From: Amycolatopsis sp. MtRt-6
GTDB lineage: Bacteria > Actinomycetota > Actinomycetes > Mycobacteriales > Pseudonocardiaceae
Direction of reading: 5' to 3'
NCBI RefSeq assembly: GCF_017308975.1
Contig: NZ_JADWPD010000007.1
Location: forward strand, 124,001 to 188,000
DNA: 64,000 bases
The notes beneath the pieces are model-generated. The model had not been told where the DNA came from. It saw only the letters and a list, made by a program, of their open reading frames with translations, and did not search any database. Of this stretch, positions 12,040 to 20,523 are shown one piece after another; the first letter of the stretch is position 1; each line of letters opens with the position of its first letter. The translations under genes were made by a program, and so were the position numbers.

Positions 12040-12864
12040 ATGGGGCAGGATTGGCAAGCAGCAGTCGAGTACGTCGCGGCGCGCGCCGGAGGACCACCGC
12101 TGCCGGCGGGCATGGACGTCACGGTCCACTTCCACCCGGACCGGCTGGTGGGAGCGGTGCCGCTGCTGCGGCACTGGGTGACCGACGGCGTCTACCGCTC
12201 CCAGTTCGAGACCGGCACGGGCAACGGCGGCCTGACCGCGCACCCGGGCGGGGACCGGTGGCGCTGGGAGTGCCGGATGTTCGGCGGGGTCTACGACACC
12301 CTCCCGCCGGCGGCTCGCCCGAAGTACGGCTCGCTCAACCACCGCCGCCGCCCGGCCGGTGGCTCCGTCCGGTTCGGTTCCGCGCACTTCCGCCTCAGGC
12401 GTGACGTGCTGGAGCGCACGACCTTCTGCTACCCGGACAGCTTCCGCGAGCCGGGGGACTTCGGCACGGTCGCGCGGATGCCGCTGATCCCGCTCGTCGA
12501 AGCCGACGCCCCCGACGAGCTCGACGACTACATCGAAGCCCACGTCCACGGTCCGCTCCGGCTGTCGTCCGACGTCGCGGCGCTGGTGCTGGACCCGTGC
12601 TTTCGCGGCACCGAAGTCGAAGCGGCGGCCGCCGACCTGCCGTTTCCCACGGAGTGGCACCACGGCTTCCGGCTCTCGGTGGCGATGCTCGCCGACCACG
12701 CGGACTACCGTGGCGAGGAGGTCGTGCGGGCCGGCGAAGACATCGCCGAGGACGGGTGGCTGGACGCCCGCGTCATCGGCGACGCCGTCCGCGCCGGCCG
12801 GCACGATCCCCAGGTGCTCAAACGGGTGTGGCACTGCACCGCGCGGTTCGGCCTACGCGGGTAG
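12040..12864 (+). CDS. DUF3626 family protein
   Basis: This 274-residue protein matches the DUF3626 family: an early NFHPDR-like segment (here VHFHPDRLV), YRSQFETGTGNGGLT, and a middle YGSLNHRRRPAGGSVRFGSAHFRL that is highly conserved in the family. No function is established. Arg/His-rich conserved segments and the ETGTGNG motif suggest an enzyme, possibly acting on a nucleotide or on ADP-ribose, but this is a guess. The start is fixed by the palindromic element directly upstream. The last 12 bases overlap the converging oxidoreductase gene. Confidence 0.75.
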   Translation: MGQDWQAAVEYVAARAGGPPLPAGMDVTVHFHPDRLVGAVPLLRHWVTDGVYRSQFETGTGNGGLTAHPGGDRWRWECRMFGGVYDTLPPAARPKYGSLNHRRRPAGGSVRFGSAHFRLRRDVLERTTFCYPDSFREPGDFGTVARMPLIPLVEADAPDELDDYIEAHVHGPLRLSSDVAALVLDPCFRGTEVEAAAADLPFPTEWHHGFRLSVAMLADHADYRGEEVVRAGEDIAEDGWLDARVIGDAVRAGRHDPQVLKRVWHCTARFGLRG

Positions 12865-13728
12865 CAGTGCCTCGGTCAGCCGCCGCCAGTGCGGCATGGC
12901 CGACGTGCCCGGCTCGACGCCGATGACCTGGACGCCGACGTGGTCGGCGCCCGCGTCGAGGTGCTGCCGCAGCTTCGCGGTGATCGTCTCCAGGTCGCCC
13001 CAGAACACGAGGTCGTCGACGAGCCGATCGCTGCCGCCGTCGATGTCTTCCTGCGGGTAGCCGAGCCGGCGGAACTTCGCGATGTTGTACGGAGTGGTGA
13101 GGTACGGGTGCAGGTGCTCGCGGGCGACCTCGCGGGCCCTGGTCGCGTCCGTCTCGAACAGCACCGCGTGCTCGACGCCGAGGAACGGCTCCGGGCCGAG
13201 GATTTCCCGCGCCTGGGCCGTGTGCTCCGGGGTCACGTGGTAGGTGTGCGCGCCGGCCGAGCGGTCGCGGGCCAGTTCCAGCATCTTCGGGCCGTACGCG
13301 GCGAGGATCCGCCGCATCGGGGTGCGCGGTGCCGGGTTGGCCTTCGGGCCGACGTCCAGCGCGTCGAGGTAGTCGTTCATCGCCTGCAGCGGCTTCGCGC
13401 CGGGCTTTCCGGCGCCGAACCCCAGGCCCAGCAGGTGGCGGTCCGGGTAGGCGTCCGCCAGGAGCAGGGCCGCGCCGTGGGTCCGCTGTGCCTCGCGGGA
13501 CCAGATCTGCGCGATGCCGTTGACGACGGTGAGGCGTTCGGTGGCCGCCAGCAAGAACCCGGCGTGCGTGAGGGCTTCCCGGCCCACGGTCTCCGGGATC
13601 CAGATCGCCGGCCAGCCGAGTTCTTCCAGCTCCTGCACCGAATCCCGGATCAGGCCGGCCGGCTGGTCCTCGAAGTCGAACGTCCAGATCCCGTAGCGGC
13701 CGAGCCGCATGTTCTCGATCATACCCAT
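12853..13728 (-). CDS. F420-dependent LLM-class oxidoreductase
   Basis: This belongs to the luciferase-like monooxygenase TIM-barrel group that uses coenzyme F420 in actinomycetes. Typical parts are LGRYGIWTFDF at the N-terminus, ELGWPAIWIPE, ERLTVVNGIAQIWSREAQ and LLGLGFGAGKPGAKP. The physiological substrate is unknown. Starts at 13728, 13722 and 13710 are in one frame. The ATG at 13710 gives the usual MRLGRYG start, while 13728 is the longest. An ArsR-type regulator gene lies 68 bases upstream on the same strand, with a candidate operator between them, so control by that regulator is likely. Confidence 0.88.
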   Translation of the reverse strand: MGMIENMRLGRYGIWTFDFEDQPAGLIRDSVQELEELGWPAIWIPETVGREALTHAGFLLAATERLTVVNGIAQIWSREAQRTHGAALLLADAYPDRHLLGLGFGAGKPGAKPLQAMNDYLDALDVGPKANPAPRTPMRRILAAYGPKMLELARDRSAGAHTYHVTPEHTAQAREILGPEPFLGVEHAVLFETDATRAREVAREHLHPYLTTPYNIAKFRRLGYPQEDIDGGSDRLVDDLVFWGDLETITAKLRQHLDAGADHVGVQVIGVEPGTSAMPHWRRLTEALLPA

Positions 13729-13730
13729 AA

Positions 13731-13754
13731 ATCGAAGTATCGCAGATTTTCGAT
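13731..13754. promoter_or_regulatory. Candidate ArsR-type operator
   Basis: ATCGAA (13731-13736) and TTCGAT (13749-13754) form perfect arms around 12 bases, between the ArsR-family gene and the oxidoreductase start. Spaced inverted repeats of about this size are typical ArsR/SmtB operators. Confidence 0.5.
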
Positions 13755-13796
13755 ATGAAGTGGCGGAGAGGGTTGGCGAAACAGGGGAGGAGCAGG

Positions 13797-14135
13797 TCAG
13801 AGGGTGTGGCCGAGAGTGGCGACGAGCCCGGCTATCCGCGCTTCGTCCCGCTTGTAGTGCGTCCACTTGCCGACGCGCGTCGCCCGGACCAGGCCGGCGC
13901 GCTGCAGCTCGGCCATGTACGCCGAGACGGTCGACTGCGCCAGGCCCGTCTTCTCCTGGATGTGGGTCACGCACACGCCGACCTCGACCGGGTCGGCGAT
14001 GGCCCGCTCGACAGGGAAGTGCCGGGCCGGCTCCCGCAGCCACCGCAGCACCTGCAGCCGCACCGGGTTCGCGAGCGCCTTGAACACGTCGAGCAGCTGC
14101 TCGACGTCGGGCTCGGGTTCGGTGTGCGCAGTCAT
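13797..14135 (-). CDS. ArsR/SmtB-family transcriptional regulator
   Basis: This 112-residue winged-helix repressor has the family opening LLDVFKALANPVRLQVLRWL, a recognition helix around THIQEKTGLAQSTVSAYMAELQRAG, and the wing VRATRVGKWTHYKRDE. The metal-binding cysteine pair of arsenic or cadmium sensors is not in its usual place; one Cys occurs in VGVCVTHIQ. The ligand is therefore unknown. It lies just upstream of the F420-dependent oxidoreductase and probably controls it. Confidence 0.88.
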   Translation of the reverse strand: MTAHTEPEPDVEQLLDVFKALANPVRLQVLRWLREPARHFPVERAIADPVEVGVCVTHIQEKTGLAQSTVSAYMAELQRAGLVRATRVGKWTHYKRDEARIAGLVATLGHTL

Positions 14136-14186
14136 GGCTTCGAGATCAGCATAACCGCCCCCGGCGTGTACTCCCCGCACCCGAGC

Positions 14187-14202
14187 GTATAACGACCTAT
14201 AC
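14187..14202. repeat. GTATAACGACCTATAC palindromic element, copy 2
   Basis: This is identical to copy 3. Its right arm is part of TATACT (14198-14203), which lies seven bases before the GTG at 14211 and would be the -10 box of a leaderless transcript. A protein bound here would block polymerase. Confidence 0.7.
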
Positions 14203-14210
14203 TCGTCGGC

Positions 14211-14546
14211 GTGACCGAAGGAACCCGGCCCCGCGCACCCATCACCGAAGCCGACGTCCTGGCCTGGCTGGAGACGACGGCGGCCGCCGTCGAAGCGGGG
14301 GAGGTGAGCGCCCAGGAGCTCATCGACATGCTCGGCGAGCTGCGCCGCGCGTCCGCGGCCTGCGCCGACGCCTCGGACTGGCTGCTGCTCGCGGCCCGCG
14401 AAGGCGGCGCCAGCCTGCGTCAGATCGCCCCCGTGTTCGGCAAGGGCTACGTCCGGGCGCCGGCCGCGCGGCTGGAGAAACTCCACCGCCAGGCCCAGAC
14501 CGCGAGCCAGTGGCTGGCCATCCTGCGGCACAAGCAGACCGCATGA
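14211..14546 (+). CDS. Small conserved-type protein with possible helix-turn-helix
   Basis: This 111-residue helical protein is not one I recognise. Segment GASLRQIAPVFGKGYVRAPAARLEKLHRQ resembles the DNA-binding helices of sigma-like or Xre-type proteins (SLRQIA is a common first helix). The GTG start is set by the -10 box seven bases before it. Its TGA overlaps the ATG of the aldo-keto reductase gene (ATGA), so the two are coupled, and the palindromic element would control both. Confidence 0.7.
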   Translation: MTEGTRPRAPITEADVLAWLETTAAAVEAGEVSAQELIDMLGELRRASAACADASDWLLLAAREGGASLRQIAPVFGKGYVRAPAARLEKLHRQAQTASQWLAILRHKQTA

Positions 14547-15478
14547 GCGCCGGCCGCATCGCCCTCGGCTTGGCCGCACTGGGCCGCCCCGCGTACATCA
14601 ACCTGGGCCGGGACGGCGCGCTGCCGCCGGTCCGGGACGTCGAATCGATGCGTGCGGCGACGTTCGCGGTGCTCGACCACGCCTACGCCGCCGGGGTCCG
14701 GCACGTCGACGTCGCCCGCTCCTACGGGCGCTCCGAGGAGTTCCTGGCCGGCTGGCTCGCCGAGCGCGGCCACACCGACGTCGAGGTCTCCAGCAAGTGG
14801 GGTTACGCCTACGTGGGGGAGTGGCGGCTCGACGCCGACGTGCACGAAGTGAAGGAGCACTCGGCGGCGCGGTTCGCCGCGCAGTGGGCGGAAACCCTGG
14901 CGCTGCTCGGGGATCGGGTGAGCCTCTACCAGGTCCATTCGCTCACTGTGGACAGTCCGCTGTTCACCGACGAGCCGTTGCTCGAAGCGCTGGCGGAGCT
15001 GTCCGCGAACGGCGTCGCGGTCGGGTTCTCGACGTCCGGGCCGGCCCAGGCGGCCGCGATCGAGCGGGCGTTCGCGCTGGAAGCGGCCGGGCAGCCGGTG
15101 TTTTCGGCCGTCCAGTCGACGTGGAACGTCCTGGAGCCGTCCGCAGGCCCGGCGCTGGCCGCGGCGGACGCGGCCGGGAAACGCGTGCTGGTGAAGGAAA
15201 CCCTGGCCAACGGCAGGCTCGTGGTCGAAGCGCCGGCGGTGGTGCGCGAGATCGCGGCGGCGCACGGGACCGGGCCGGACGCGGTCGCGGTGGCCGCTGT
15301 GCTGGCCCACGGCTGGGCGGGCCGGGCGGTCATCGGCCCGGCGAGCCCGGCGCAGCTGGCGGACAACCTGCGGGCCACCACGCTTTCCTTGAGCACGGCA
15401 GAGGTCGCTGCGCTCGCCGGCCTGGCGGAGGATCCGGAGGAGTACTGGCGACATCGGTCCTCGTTGAAGTGGGACTGA
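14543..15478 (+). CDS. Aldo/keto reductase
   Basis: This 311-residue NADPH-dependent TIM-barrel reductase of carbonyl compounds has the catalytic Asp and Tyr in HVDVARSYGRSEEFL, the Lys in SSKWGYAY and the His region in YQVHSLT. The cofactor site is near VIGPASPAQLADNL. The substrate is unknown. Its ATG overlaps the stop of the small protein before it, so both form an operon led by the GTATAAC element. Confidence 0.9.
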   Translation: MSAGRIALGLAALGRPAYINLGRDGALPPVRDVESMRAATFAVLDHAYAAGVRHVDVARSYGRSEEFLAGWLAERGHTDVEVSSKWGYAYVGEWRLDADVHEVKEHSAARFAAQWAETLALLGDRVSLYQVHSLTVDSPLFTDEPLLEALAELSANGVAVGFSTSGPAQAAAIERAFALEAAGQPVFSAVQSTWNVLEPSAGPALAAADAAGKRVLVKETLANGRLVVEAPAVVREIAAAHGTGPDAVAVAAVLAHGWAGRAVIGPASPAQLADNLRATTLSLSTAEVAALAGLAEDPEEYWRHRSSLKWD

Positions 15479-15528
15479 GGTGCTGCACTACTCTGCGCAG
15501 GCACGAAACCCGGATGACAGGAGTCGAG

Positions 15529-16143
15529 GTGCGTCATCGGCGGGCGGTCGCGTTGGCCGCGGTCGCGTTGGTCGGCCTCACGGGCTGCGACGGGCCCGAC
15601 CCGAACAACCTCGAGACGTACTACGAGGACCCGGCGACGACGTCGGCGCCGGGTCCGGCCCCCGCGGAAGCACGGGTGAGCCAGGCGCAGGCCGCACCGG
15701 CGAAGCCCGCGGCCCCCGATCCCGGCCCGCTCGCCGAGCGGGCGCTGCTGTCCGACGCCGATGTCGCGGAAGAGGGCGTGCAGCCGGGTGCGGGCGAGGC
15801 CTCCGGGTGCCTGACGGGCGTGGTGTCGGTGACCAGCCGGACGGCGTCCTGGCGCTACCCCAGCGGATCGGTGCTGAGCCACCGCGTCGCCGCGTACCCG
15901 GACCCGGCGGCAGCCGAAGCCGTCGCCGGCGCCGAGTGCGCGGGCCATGCGGTGAACGTCCCGGCCCAGCCGGGGGTCGAGGTCCAGCGGGCGTGGTGCG
16001 AGGGCAAGACGTGCACCGTGTTGCTGGCGAAGGGACGGCTCGTGTCCGGGCTGACCGTTTCGGCGAGCACGGAGGCCCGCGCGGTGGACGCGGCGAAGCG
16101 GCTGCTGCCGGCGATGGCGGCGAAGCTCACCGCTCAGCCGTAG
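15529..16143 (+). CDS. Putative lipoprotein
   Basis: This 204-residue protein starts with a basic n-region and hydrophobic core ending in the lipobox LTGC (Cys at about residue 19), so it should be lipid-anchored outside the membrane. A Pro/Ala-rich linker follows, then a domain of about 130 residues with four cysteines (SGCLTG, AECAG, AWCEG, KTCTV) that could form two disulfides. No family function is known to me. GTG at 15529 has ACAGGAG upstream. The end overlaps the Nudix gene by ten bases. Confidence 0.75.
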   Translation: MRHRRAVALAAVALVGLTGCDGPDPNNLETYYEDPATTSAPGPAPAEARVSQAQAAPAKPAAPDPGPLAERALLSDADVAEEGVQPGAGEASGCLTGVVSVTSRTASWRYPSGSVLSHRVAAYPDPAAAEAVAGAECAGHAVNVPAQPGVEVQRAWCEGKTCTVLLAKGRLVSGLTVSASTEARAVDAAKRLLPAMAAKLTAQP

Positions 16144-16652
16144 CGGCGGAACCATTCCTGGACGCCTTCGCGGCCGTCGGGGATGAAGGGCAGCTCCGGG
16201 GCCGGGTCGTCGACCCACGCGCGGAGCTCGTCGAGGGGGATCCAGCGGCCCTCGACGACCTCCTCGGCCTGGTGGCGGATCGGGCCGTCCCAGCGGACCT
16301 CGAAGGCGAAGTTGTGGCAGCGGTTGCGGCCGTCGTCGTAGACCTTGGTGAACAGGGGGACGGGTTCCACCCCTTGGACGCCGAGTTCTTCGGCCAGCTC
16401 ACGGCGGGCGCACTCGGCCGGGGTCTCGCCCGCGGCCACCATGCCGCCGGCCCAGCAGTCCCAGGTGGAGGGGAACACGTCCTTCCCGGGGGTGCGGAGG
16501 TGCACGTAGACCGCGTTTCCGTCACCCGAACGGACCAGGACGACGCCGGCGGCGTGCCACAGGGCGCCGGCGCGGACCCGGGCGCGGGTCGTGCTGCCGA
16601 CCACCGCGCCGGCCTGGTCATAGAGGGCAACGAGTTCGTCACTGCCTGGCAT
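16134..16652 (-). CDS. Nudix hydrolase (Idi-like)
   Basis: This 172-residue pyrophosphohydrolase has a complete Nudix box, GX5EX7REXXEEXG, seen in GMVAAGETPAECARRELAEELGV. The N-terminus (ELVALYDQAGAVVG and an RVRAGALWHAAGVVLV segment) and GPIRHQAEEVVEGRW resemble the isopentenyl-isomerase-like Nudix subgroup that includes E. coli YfcD. The substrate is unknown. The gene converges with the lipoprotein gene and diverges from dop. Confidence 0.9.
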   Translation of the reverse strand: MPGSDELVALYDQAGAVVGSTTRARVRAGALWHAAGVVLVRSGDGNAVYVHLRTPGKDVFPSTWDCWAGGMVAAGETPAECARRELAEELGVQGVEPVPLFTKVYDDGRNRCHNFAFEVRWDGPIRHQAEEVVEGRWIPLDELRAWVDDPAPELPFIPDGREGVQEWFRRYG

Positions 16653-16681
16653 GGGTGCATCGTTCCACTAGGACGACCCCG

Positions 16682-16693
16682 TAGGGTGGGGAC
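16682..16693 (+). promoter_or_regulatory. -10 box of a leaderless dop transcript
   Basis: TAGGGT ends six bases before the dop ATG and there is no ribosome site. Confidence 0.5.
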
Positions 16694-18196
16694 ATGCGGC
16701 GGATCATGGGAACCGAAGTCGAGTACGGCATCTCCGTGCCGGGCGACGCGACGGCGAACCCGGTACTCACCTCCACCCAGGTCGTGCTGGCCTACGCGGC
16801 GGCGGCCGACATCCCGCGCGCCCGGCGGGCGCGGTGGGACTACGAGGTGGAGAGCCCGCTGCGGGACGCGCGCGGGTTCGACCTGACCGGCCCGGGCGGG
16901 CCGGGGCACGACCCCGACGTCGAGGACCTGGGCGCGGCGAACGTCATCCTGACCAACGGGGCGCGGCTGTACGTCGACCACGCGCACCCGGAGTACTCCG
17001 CGCCCGAGGTGACGAACGCCCGCGACGCGGTCATCTGGGACAAAGCGGGCGAGCGGGTGATGGAGGAGGCGGCGATGAAGGCCGCGTCCGTGCCGGGCCA
17101 GCCGCAACTGCAGCTGTACAAGAACAACGTCGACGGCAAGGGCGCCAGCTACGGCACCCACGAGAACTACCTGATGGCCCGCTCGACGCCGTTCACCGCG
17201 GTGATCGCCGGGCTGACGCCGTTCTTCGTGTCGCGGCAGGTGGTGACCGGCTCGGGCCGGGTCGGGATCGGCCAGCAGAGTGAAGAGGCCGGGTTCCAGC
17301 TCTCCCAGCGTGCGGACTACATCGAGGTCGAGGTCGGCCTGGAGACGACGCTCAAGCGCGGGATCATCAACACCCGCGACGAGCCGCACGCCGACGCGGA
17401 CAAGTACCGCCGGCTGCACGTCATCATCGGCGACGCGAACATGTCGGAGTACTCGACGTACCTGAAGGTCGGCACGACGGCGCTGGTCCTGGACCTGATC
17501 GAGTCGGGCATCCGGTTCGACGACCTGAAGCTCGACGAGCCGGTCAAGGCGGTGCACCAGATCAGCCACGACCCGACGCTGAAGACGCAGGTCGCGCTGG
17601 CCAACGGCAAGAAGTACACCGGGCTGGACCTGCAGTTCGCCTACCACGAGATCGCTTCGCAGAACCTCGAGCGCACGGGTGCCGACCAGGCGTCGAAGGA
17701 GGTCCTGCGGGTCTGGGGCGAGGTGCTGGACGCCCTGGCGCGCGACCCGCAGGAGTGCGCCGACCGGCTGGACTGGCCGGCGAAGCTGCGGCTGCTGGAG
17801 GGCTACCGGCAGCGGGACAACCTGGCCTGGGGCGCGCCGCGGCTGCGGCTGGTCGACCTGCAGTATTCGGACGTCCGGCTGGCGAAGGGCCTGTACAACC
17901 GGCTGGTGACGCGCGGGTCGATGAAGCGGCTGGTCTCGGAGGAGGAGGTGCAGGCCGCGGTGACGACGCCCCCGTCGGACACGCGGGCCTACTTCCGGGG
18001 CCGGGCGCTGGAGAAGTACGCGACCTCGATCGCGGCGGCCTCGTGGGATTCGGTCATCTTCGACGTGGGCAAGGAGTCGCTGGTGCGGATCCCGACCCTG
18101 GAGCCGCTGCGGGGGACGAAGGCGCACGTCGGCAAGTTGCTGGACAACGCGGCGACGGCGGAGGAGCTGGTGGAGGCGCTCACCGGTTCGGACTAG
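16694..18196 (+). CDS. dop: Deamidase/depupylase of Pup
   Basis: Dop removes Pup from tagged proteins and, where Pup ends in Gln, converts that Gln to Glu. It belongs to the carboxylate-amine ligase fold shared with PafA. The 500-residue protein begins [12 protein letters not shown], with the ATP/metal-binding Glu residues, and has [13 protein letters not shown] with the catalytic Asp near residue 95. A Dop-type loop (about residues 40-80) separates it from PafA. The end [16 protein letters not shown] is typical. Since the Pup encoded downstream already ends in Glu, depupylation is probably its main job here. pup follows after 86 bases with its own promoter. Confidence 0.96.
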   Translation: MRRIMGTEVEYGISVPGDATANPVLTSTQVVLAYAAAADIPRARRARWDYEVESPLRDARGFDLTGPGGPGHDPDVEDLGAANVILTNGARLYVDHAHPEYSAPEVTNARDAVIWDKAGERVMEEAAMKAASVPGQPQLQLYKNNVDGKGASYGTHENYLMARSTPFTAVIAGLTPFFVSRQVVTGSGRVGIGQQSEEAGFQLSQRADYIEVEVGLETTLKRGIINTRDEPHADADKYRRLHVIIGDANMSEYSTYLKVGTTALVLDLIESGIRFDDLKLDEPVKAVHQISHDPTLKTQVALANGKKYTGLDLQFAYHEIASQNLERTGADQASKEVLRVWGEVLDALARDPQECADRLDWPAKLRLLEGYRQRDNLAWGAPRLRLVDLQYSDVRLAKGLYNRLVTRGSMKRLVSEEEVQAAVTTPPSDTRAYFRGRALEKYATSIAAASWDSVIFDVGKESLVRIPTLEPLRGTKAHVGKLLDNAATAEELVEALTGSD

Positions 18197-18230
18197 GCGG
18201 TTGGCACACCGATCGCGGCGGAGCCCCGAA

Positions 18231-18253
18231 ATGTCGGGGCCGCTGGGTAGGCT
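18231..18253 (+). promoter_or_regulatory. Candidate PafBC-type promoter of pup-prcB-prcA
   Basis: ATGTCGGGG at 18231-18239, eight bases, then TAGGCT at 18248-18253. Seven of nine upstream positions and the exact spacing match the damage motif TTGTCRGTG-N8-TANNNT. The transcript would start near 18260, ahead of GGGAGG at 18273. Confidence 0.55.
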
Positions 18254-18282
18254 AGGAAACATCAGCCACACCGGGAGGCGAG

Positions 18283-18477
18283 ATGGCCCAGGAAAAGATC
18301 GAAAAGCACGGCGGTGGTGACTCCGACGAGGAGTTCGACGACACCGGCGCGGCGGGTCAGGAGCGGCGCGAGAAGCTCGGCGAGGACGTGGACACGATCC
18401 TCGACGAGATCGACGACGTGCTCGAGGAGAACGCCGAGGACTTCGTCCGGGCCTACGTCCAGAAGGGCGGCGAGTAG
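18283..18477 (+). CDS. pup: Prokaryotic ubiquitin-like protein Pup, Glu-ended
   Basis: This 64-residue disordered protein is ligated through its C-terminal Glu to lysines of target proteins. The conserved C-terminal half (DTILDEIDDVLEENAEDFVRAYVQ, given here as family sense) binds the Mpa coiled coil. The end is KGGE, read from GGCGGCGAGTAG, so no deamidation is needed, unlike the GGQ form of mycobacteria. GGGAGG lies upstream of the ATG. prcB follows after 112 bases without a visible terminator. Confidence 0.97.
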   Translation: MAQEKIEKHGGGDSDEEFDDTGAAGQERREKLGEDVDTILDEIDDVLEENAEDFVRAYVQKGGE

Positions 18478-18589
18478 CCGCTCCGGGCACTGCGCCCCCC
18501 GCCGACCGTTCAGCAGGCGGCCGGGGCTCCACGTGGCGGCTGGCCGCACGCGGGGCTCCGGCCCGCACAGATGGGATTTTTGAGCACGT

Positions 18590-19444
18590 ATGGACAACAC
18601 CAGGGGCATCTCGGGTCCCGCGCTGCCTGCGGCGTACTTCTCCTCGGCGACGTCGTCGTTTTCGGACTTCCTGCGCGTGCAGGCGCCGGAGCTGCTGCCC
18701 GAGCGGCGCGTGGCGCCGGGCGCGGCTGAGCTGGGCATCCCGCACGGCACGACGATCGTCGCGTGCACGTTCGCGGGCGGCGTGCTGATCGCGGGTGACC
18801 GGCGGGCGACGTCCGGGAACCTGATCGCGAGCCGCGACATCGAGAAGGTGCACGTCACCGACGAGTATTCGGCGGTCGGCATCGCGGGCACGGCGGGGCT
18901 GGCCGTGGAGATGGTGCGGTTGTACGCGGTCGAGCTGGCGCACTACGAGAAGATCGAGGGCGTTTCGCTGTCGCTGGACGGCAAGACGAACAAGCTGGCC
19001 GGCATGGTCAAGGCGAACCTCGAGATGGCGATGGCCGGGCTGGCGGCGATCCCGTTGTTCGTGGGCTACGACCTGGAGGCCGAGGACGCCAAGCACGCCG
19101 GGCGGATCGTGTCGTACGACGCCGCGGGCGGGCGCTACGAGGAGCGCGGCGGCTACGCGAGCATCGGCTCGGGTTCGCTGTTCGCGAAGTCCGCGCTGAA
19201 GAAGCTGCACGACCCGGACGCGGACGTCGAGGGCGCGGTCAGGGTAGCGGTGGAGTCGCTCTACGACGCGGCGGACGACGACACGGCATCGGGCGGTCCG
19301 GACCTGGTCCGCCGGATCTTCCCGAGCGTCGTGACGATCACCGCGGAGCAGGGCGCCGTCCAGCTGCCGGAGTCGGAGACGGCGGCGGTGGCCGAAGCCG
19401 TGGTGGCCGGCCGGATCGAGCGCCAGCAGCGCCGGCTGTCCTGA
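18590..19444 (+). CDS. prcB: Proteasome beta subunit
   Basis: This is the catalytic subunit of the 20S core. Residues 1-53 form the propeptide. Processing after HG exposes Thr54 (sequence [10 protein letters not shown]) as the N-terminal nucleophile, with the supporting Asp in GDRRAT and Lys in IEKVHV. The mature part is about 231 residues and ends in a basic/Gln-rich tail (ERQQRRLS). prcA follows 52 bases downstream. The gene is preceded by the pup promoter region and probably shares that transcript. Confidence 0.97.
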   Translation: MDNTRGISGPALPAAYFSSATSSFSDFLRVQAPELLPERRVAPGAAELGIPHGTTIVACTFAGGVLIAGDRRATSGNLIASRDIEKVHVTDEYSAVGIAGTAGLAVEMVRLYAVELAHYEKIEGVSLSLDGKTNKLAGMVKANLEMAMAGLAAIPLFVGYDLEAEDAKHAGRIVSYDAAGGRYEERGGYASIGSGSLFAKSALKKLHDPDADVEGAVRVAVESLYDAADDDTASGGPDLVRRIFPSVVTITAEQGAVQLPESETAAVAEAVVAGRIERQQRRLS

Positions 19445-19496
19445 CCGGAGCCGGACCAGTGAACGTAGGAACACCGAAAGACCTGGAGCGCACACC

Positions 19497-20291
19497 GTGA
19501 CGATGCCGTTGTATGCCTCTCCCGAGCAGCTGATGCGGGAGCGTTCCGAGCTGGCGCGCAAGGGCATCGCGCGCGGCCGGAGCGTGGTGGTGCTGAAGTA
19601 CTCGGGTGGCGTGCTGTTCGTGGCGGAGAACCCGTCGGCGACGTTGCACAAGGTTTCCGAGATCTACGACCGCATCGGGTTCGCGGCGGTCGGCCGCTAC
19701 AGCGAGTTCGAGAACCTGCGCGTGGCGGGCATCCGCCACGCGGACCTGAAGGGCTACCAGTACGACCGCCGTGACGTGAGCGCCCGAGCGCTGGCGAACG
19801 CGTACGCGGCAACGCTGGGCAGCATCTTCACCGAGCAGCTGAAGCCGTTCGAGGTGGAGGTCTGCGTAGCGGAGGTCGGAAGCAGTTCGGCGGAGGACCA
19901 GCTGTACCGCCTGACGTACGACGGCTCGATCTTCGACGAGCCGCAGTACACGGTGATGGGCGGCCAGACGGACAAGATCTCGGCGAAGCTGAAGGAGACG
20001 TTCGAGGACGGCCTGGACCTCCAGGCGGCCCTGGGCGTGGCGGTGGCGGCCCTGCGGACGCCGAGCCAGCCAACCTCGGGTTCCTCGTCCTCCTCTTCGT
20101 CTTCGTCGTCGGCAACCGCATCGGCGAACGGCAACGGCGAGGCGGACCCGATCAAGCTGGAGGTGGCGGTCCTGGACCGCGACCGCCCCCGCCGCATGTT
20201 CCGCCGCCTGACGGGCACGGCACTGGACACGCTGCTCCCGGTCCCGGATCCCCAGGGCGAGGAGCCGGAGGCGAAGCCGGAAGGCGAGTAA
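19497..20291 (+). CDS. prcA: Proteasome alpha subunit
   Basis: This forms the outer rings that gate the proteasome and carry the pockets for the Mpa C-termini. The N-terminus ([18 protein letters not shown] region) is the gate, and [19 protein letters not shown] is the start of the core. Lysine in the pocket region [10 protein letters not shown] fits docking of the Mpa tail. After residue 185 comes a run of about ten serines followed by [13 protein letters not shown], then a conserved-looking basic tail ([15 protein letters not shown]) and an acidic end. The GTG at 19497 has CTGGAG upstream; ATG 19503 is an alternative. Confidence 0.95.
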   Translation: MTMPLYASPEQLMRERSELARKGIARGRSVVVLKYSGGVLFVAENPSATLHKVSEIYDRIGFAAVGRYSEFENLRVAGIRHADLKGYQYDRRDVSARALANAYAATLGSIFTEQLKPFEVEVCVAEVGSSSAEDQLYRLTYDGSIFDEPQYTVMGGQTDKISAKLKETFEDGLDLQAALGVAVAALRTPSQPTSGSSSSSSSSSSATASANGNGEADPIKLEVAVLDRDRPRRMFRRLTGTALDTLLPVPDPQGEEPEAKPEGE

Positions 20292-20308
20292 GAAGGAAAA
20301 GACCGACG

Positions 20309-20343
20309 AAGCGGGGCGTGGCCGGGTGGGCCACGCCCCGCTT
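20309..20343 (+). terminator. Terminator of the dop-pup-prcBA cluster
   Basis: Fifteen-base perfect arms (20309-20323, 20329-20343) around GGGTG begin 17 bases after the prcA stop and are followed by TTCGTT. Confidence 0.85.
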
Positions 20344-20523
20344 TCGTTGGGGTGAGTCGCGATGGTCGAGAGCGCCCGGCCACACCCCCCCTGCCGACCC
20401 GATACGCAGCCACATCAGCGGCCGGCAGGCCGGGTCAAGGCACGCTTTCCCGCCTTGACGCGGTCTGACGGCCGTTGAACAATCGAGCGTTCGGGCCGGC
20501 GGGAAAACCCCGGCAGAGAACAC

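Noticed and set aside
16127..19651. Open frame of 1174 residues on the minus strand across dop, pup and prcB
   Set aside because: It is the antisense shadow of strongly biased high-GC codons. The plus strand carries well-known proteins throughout.
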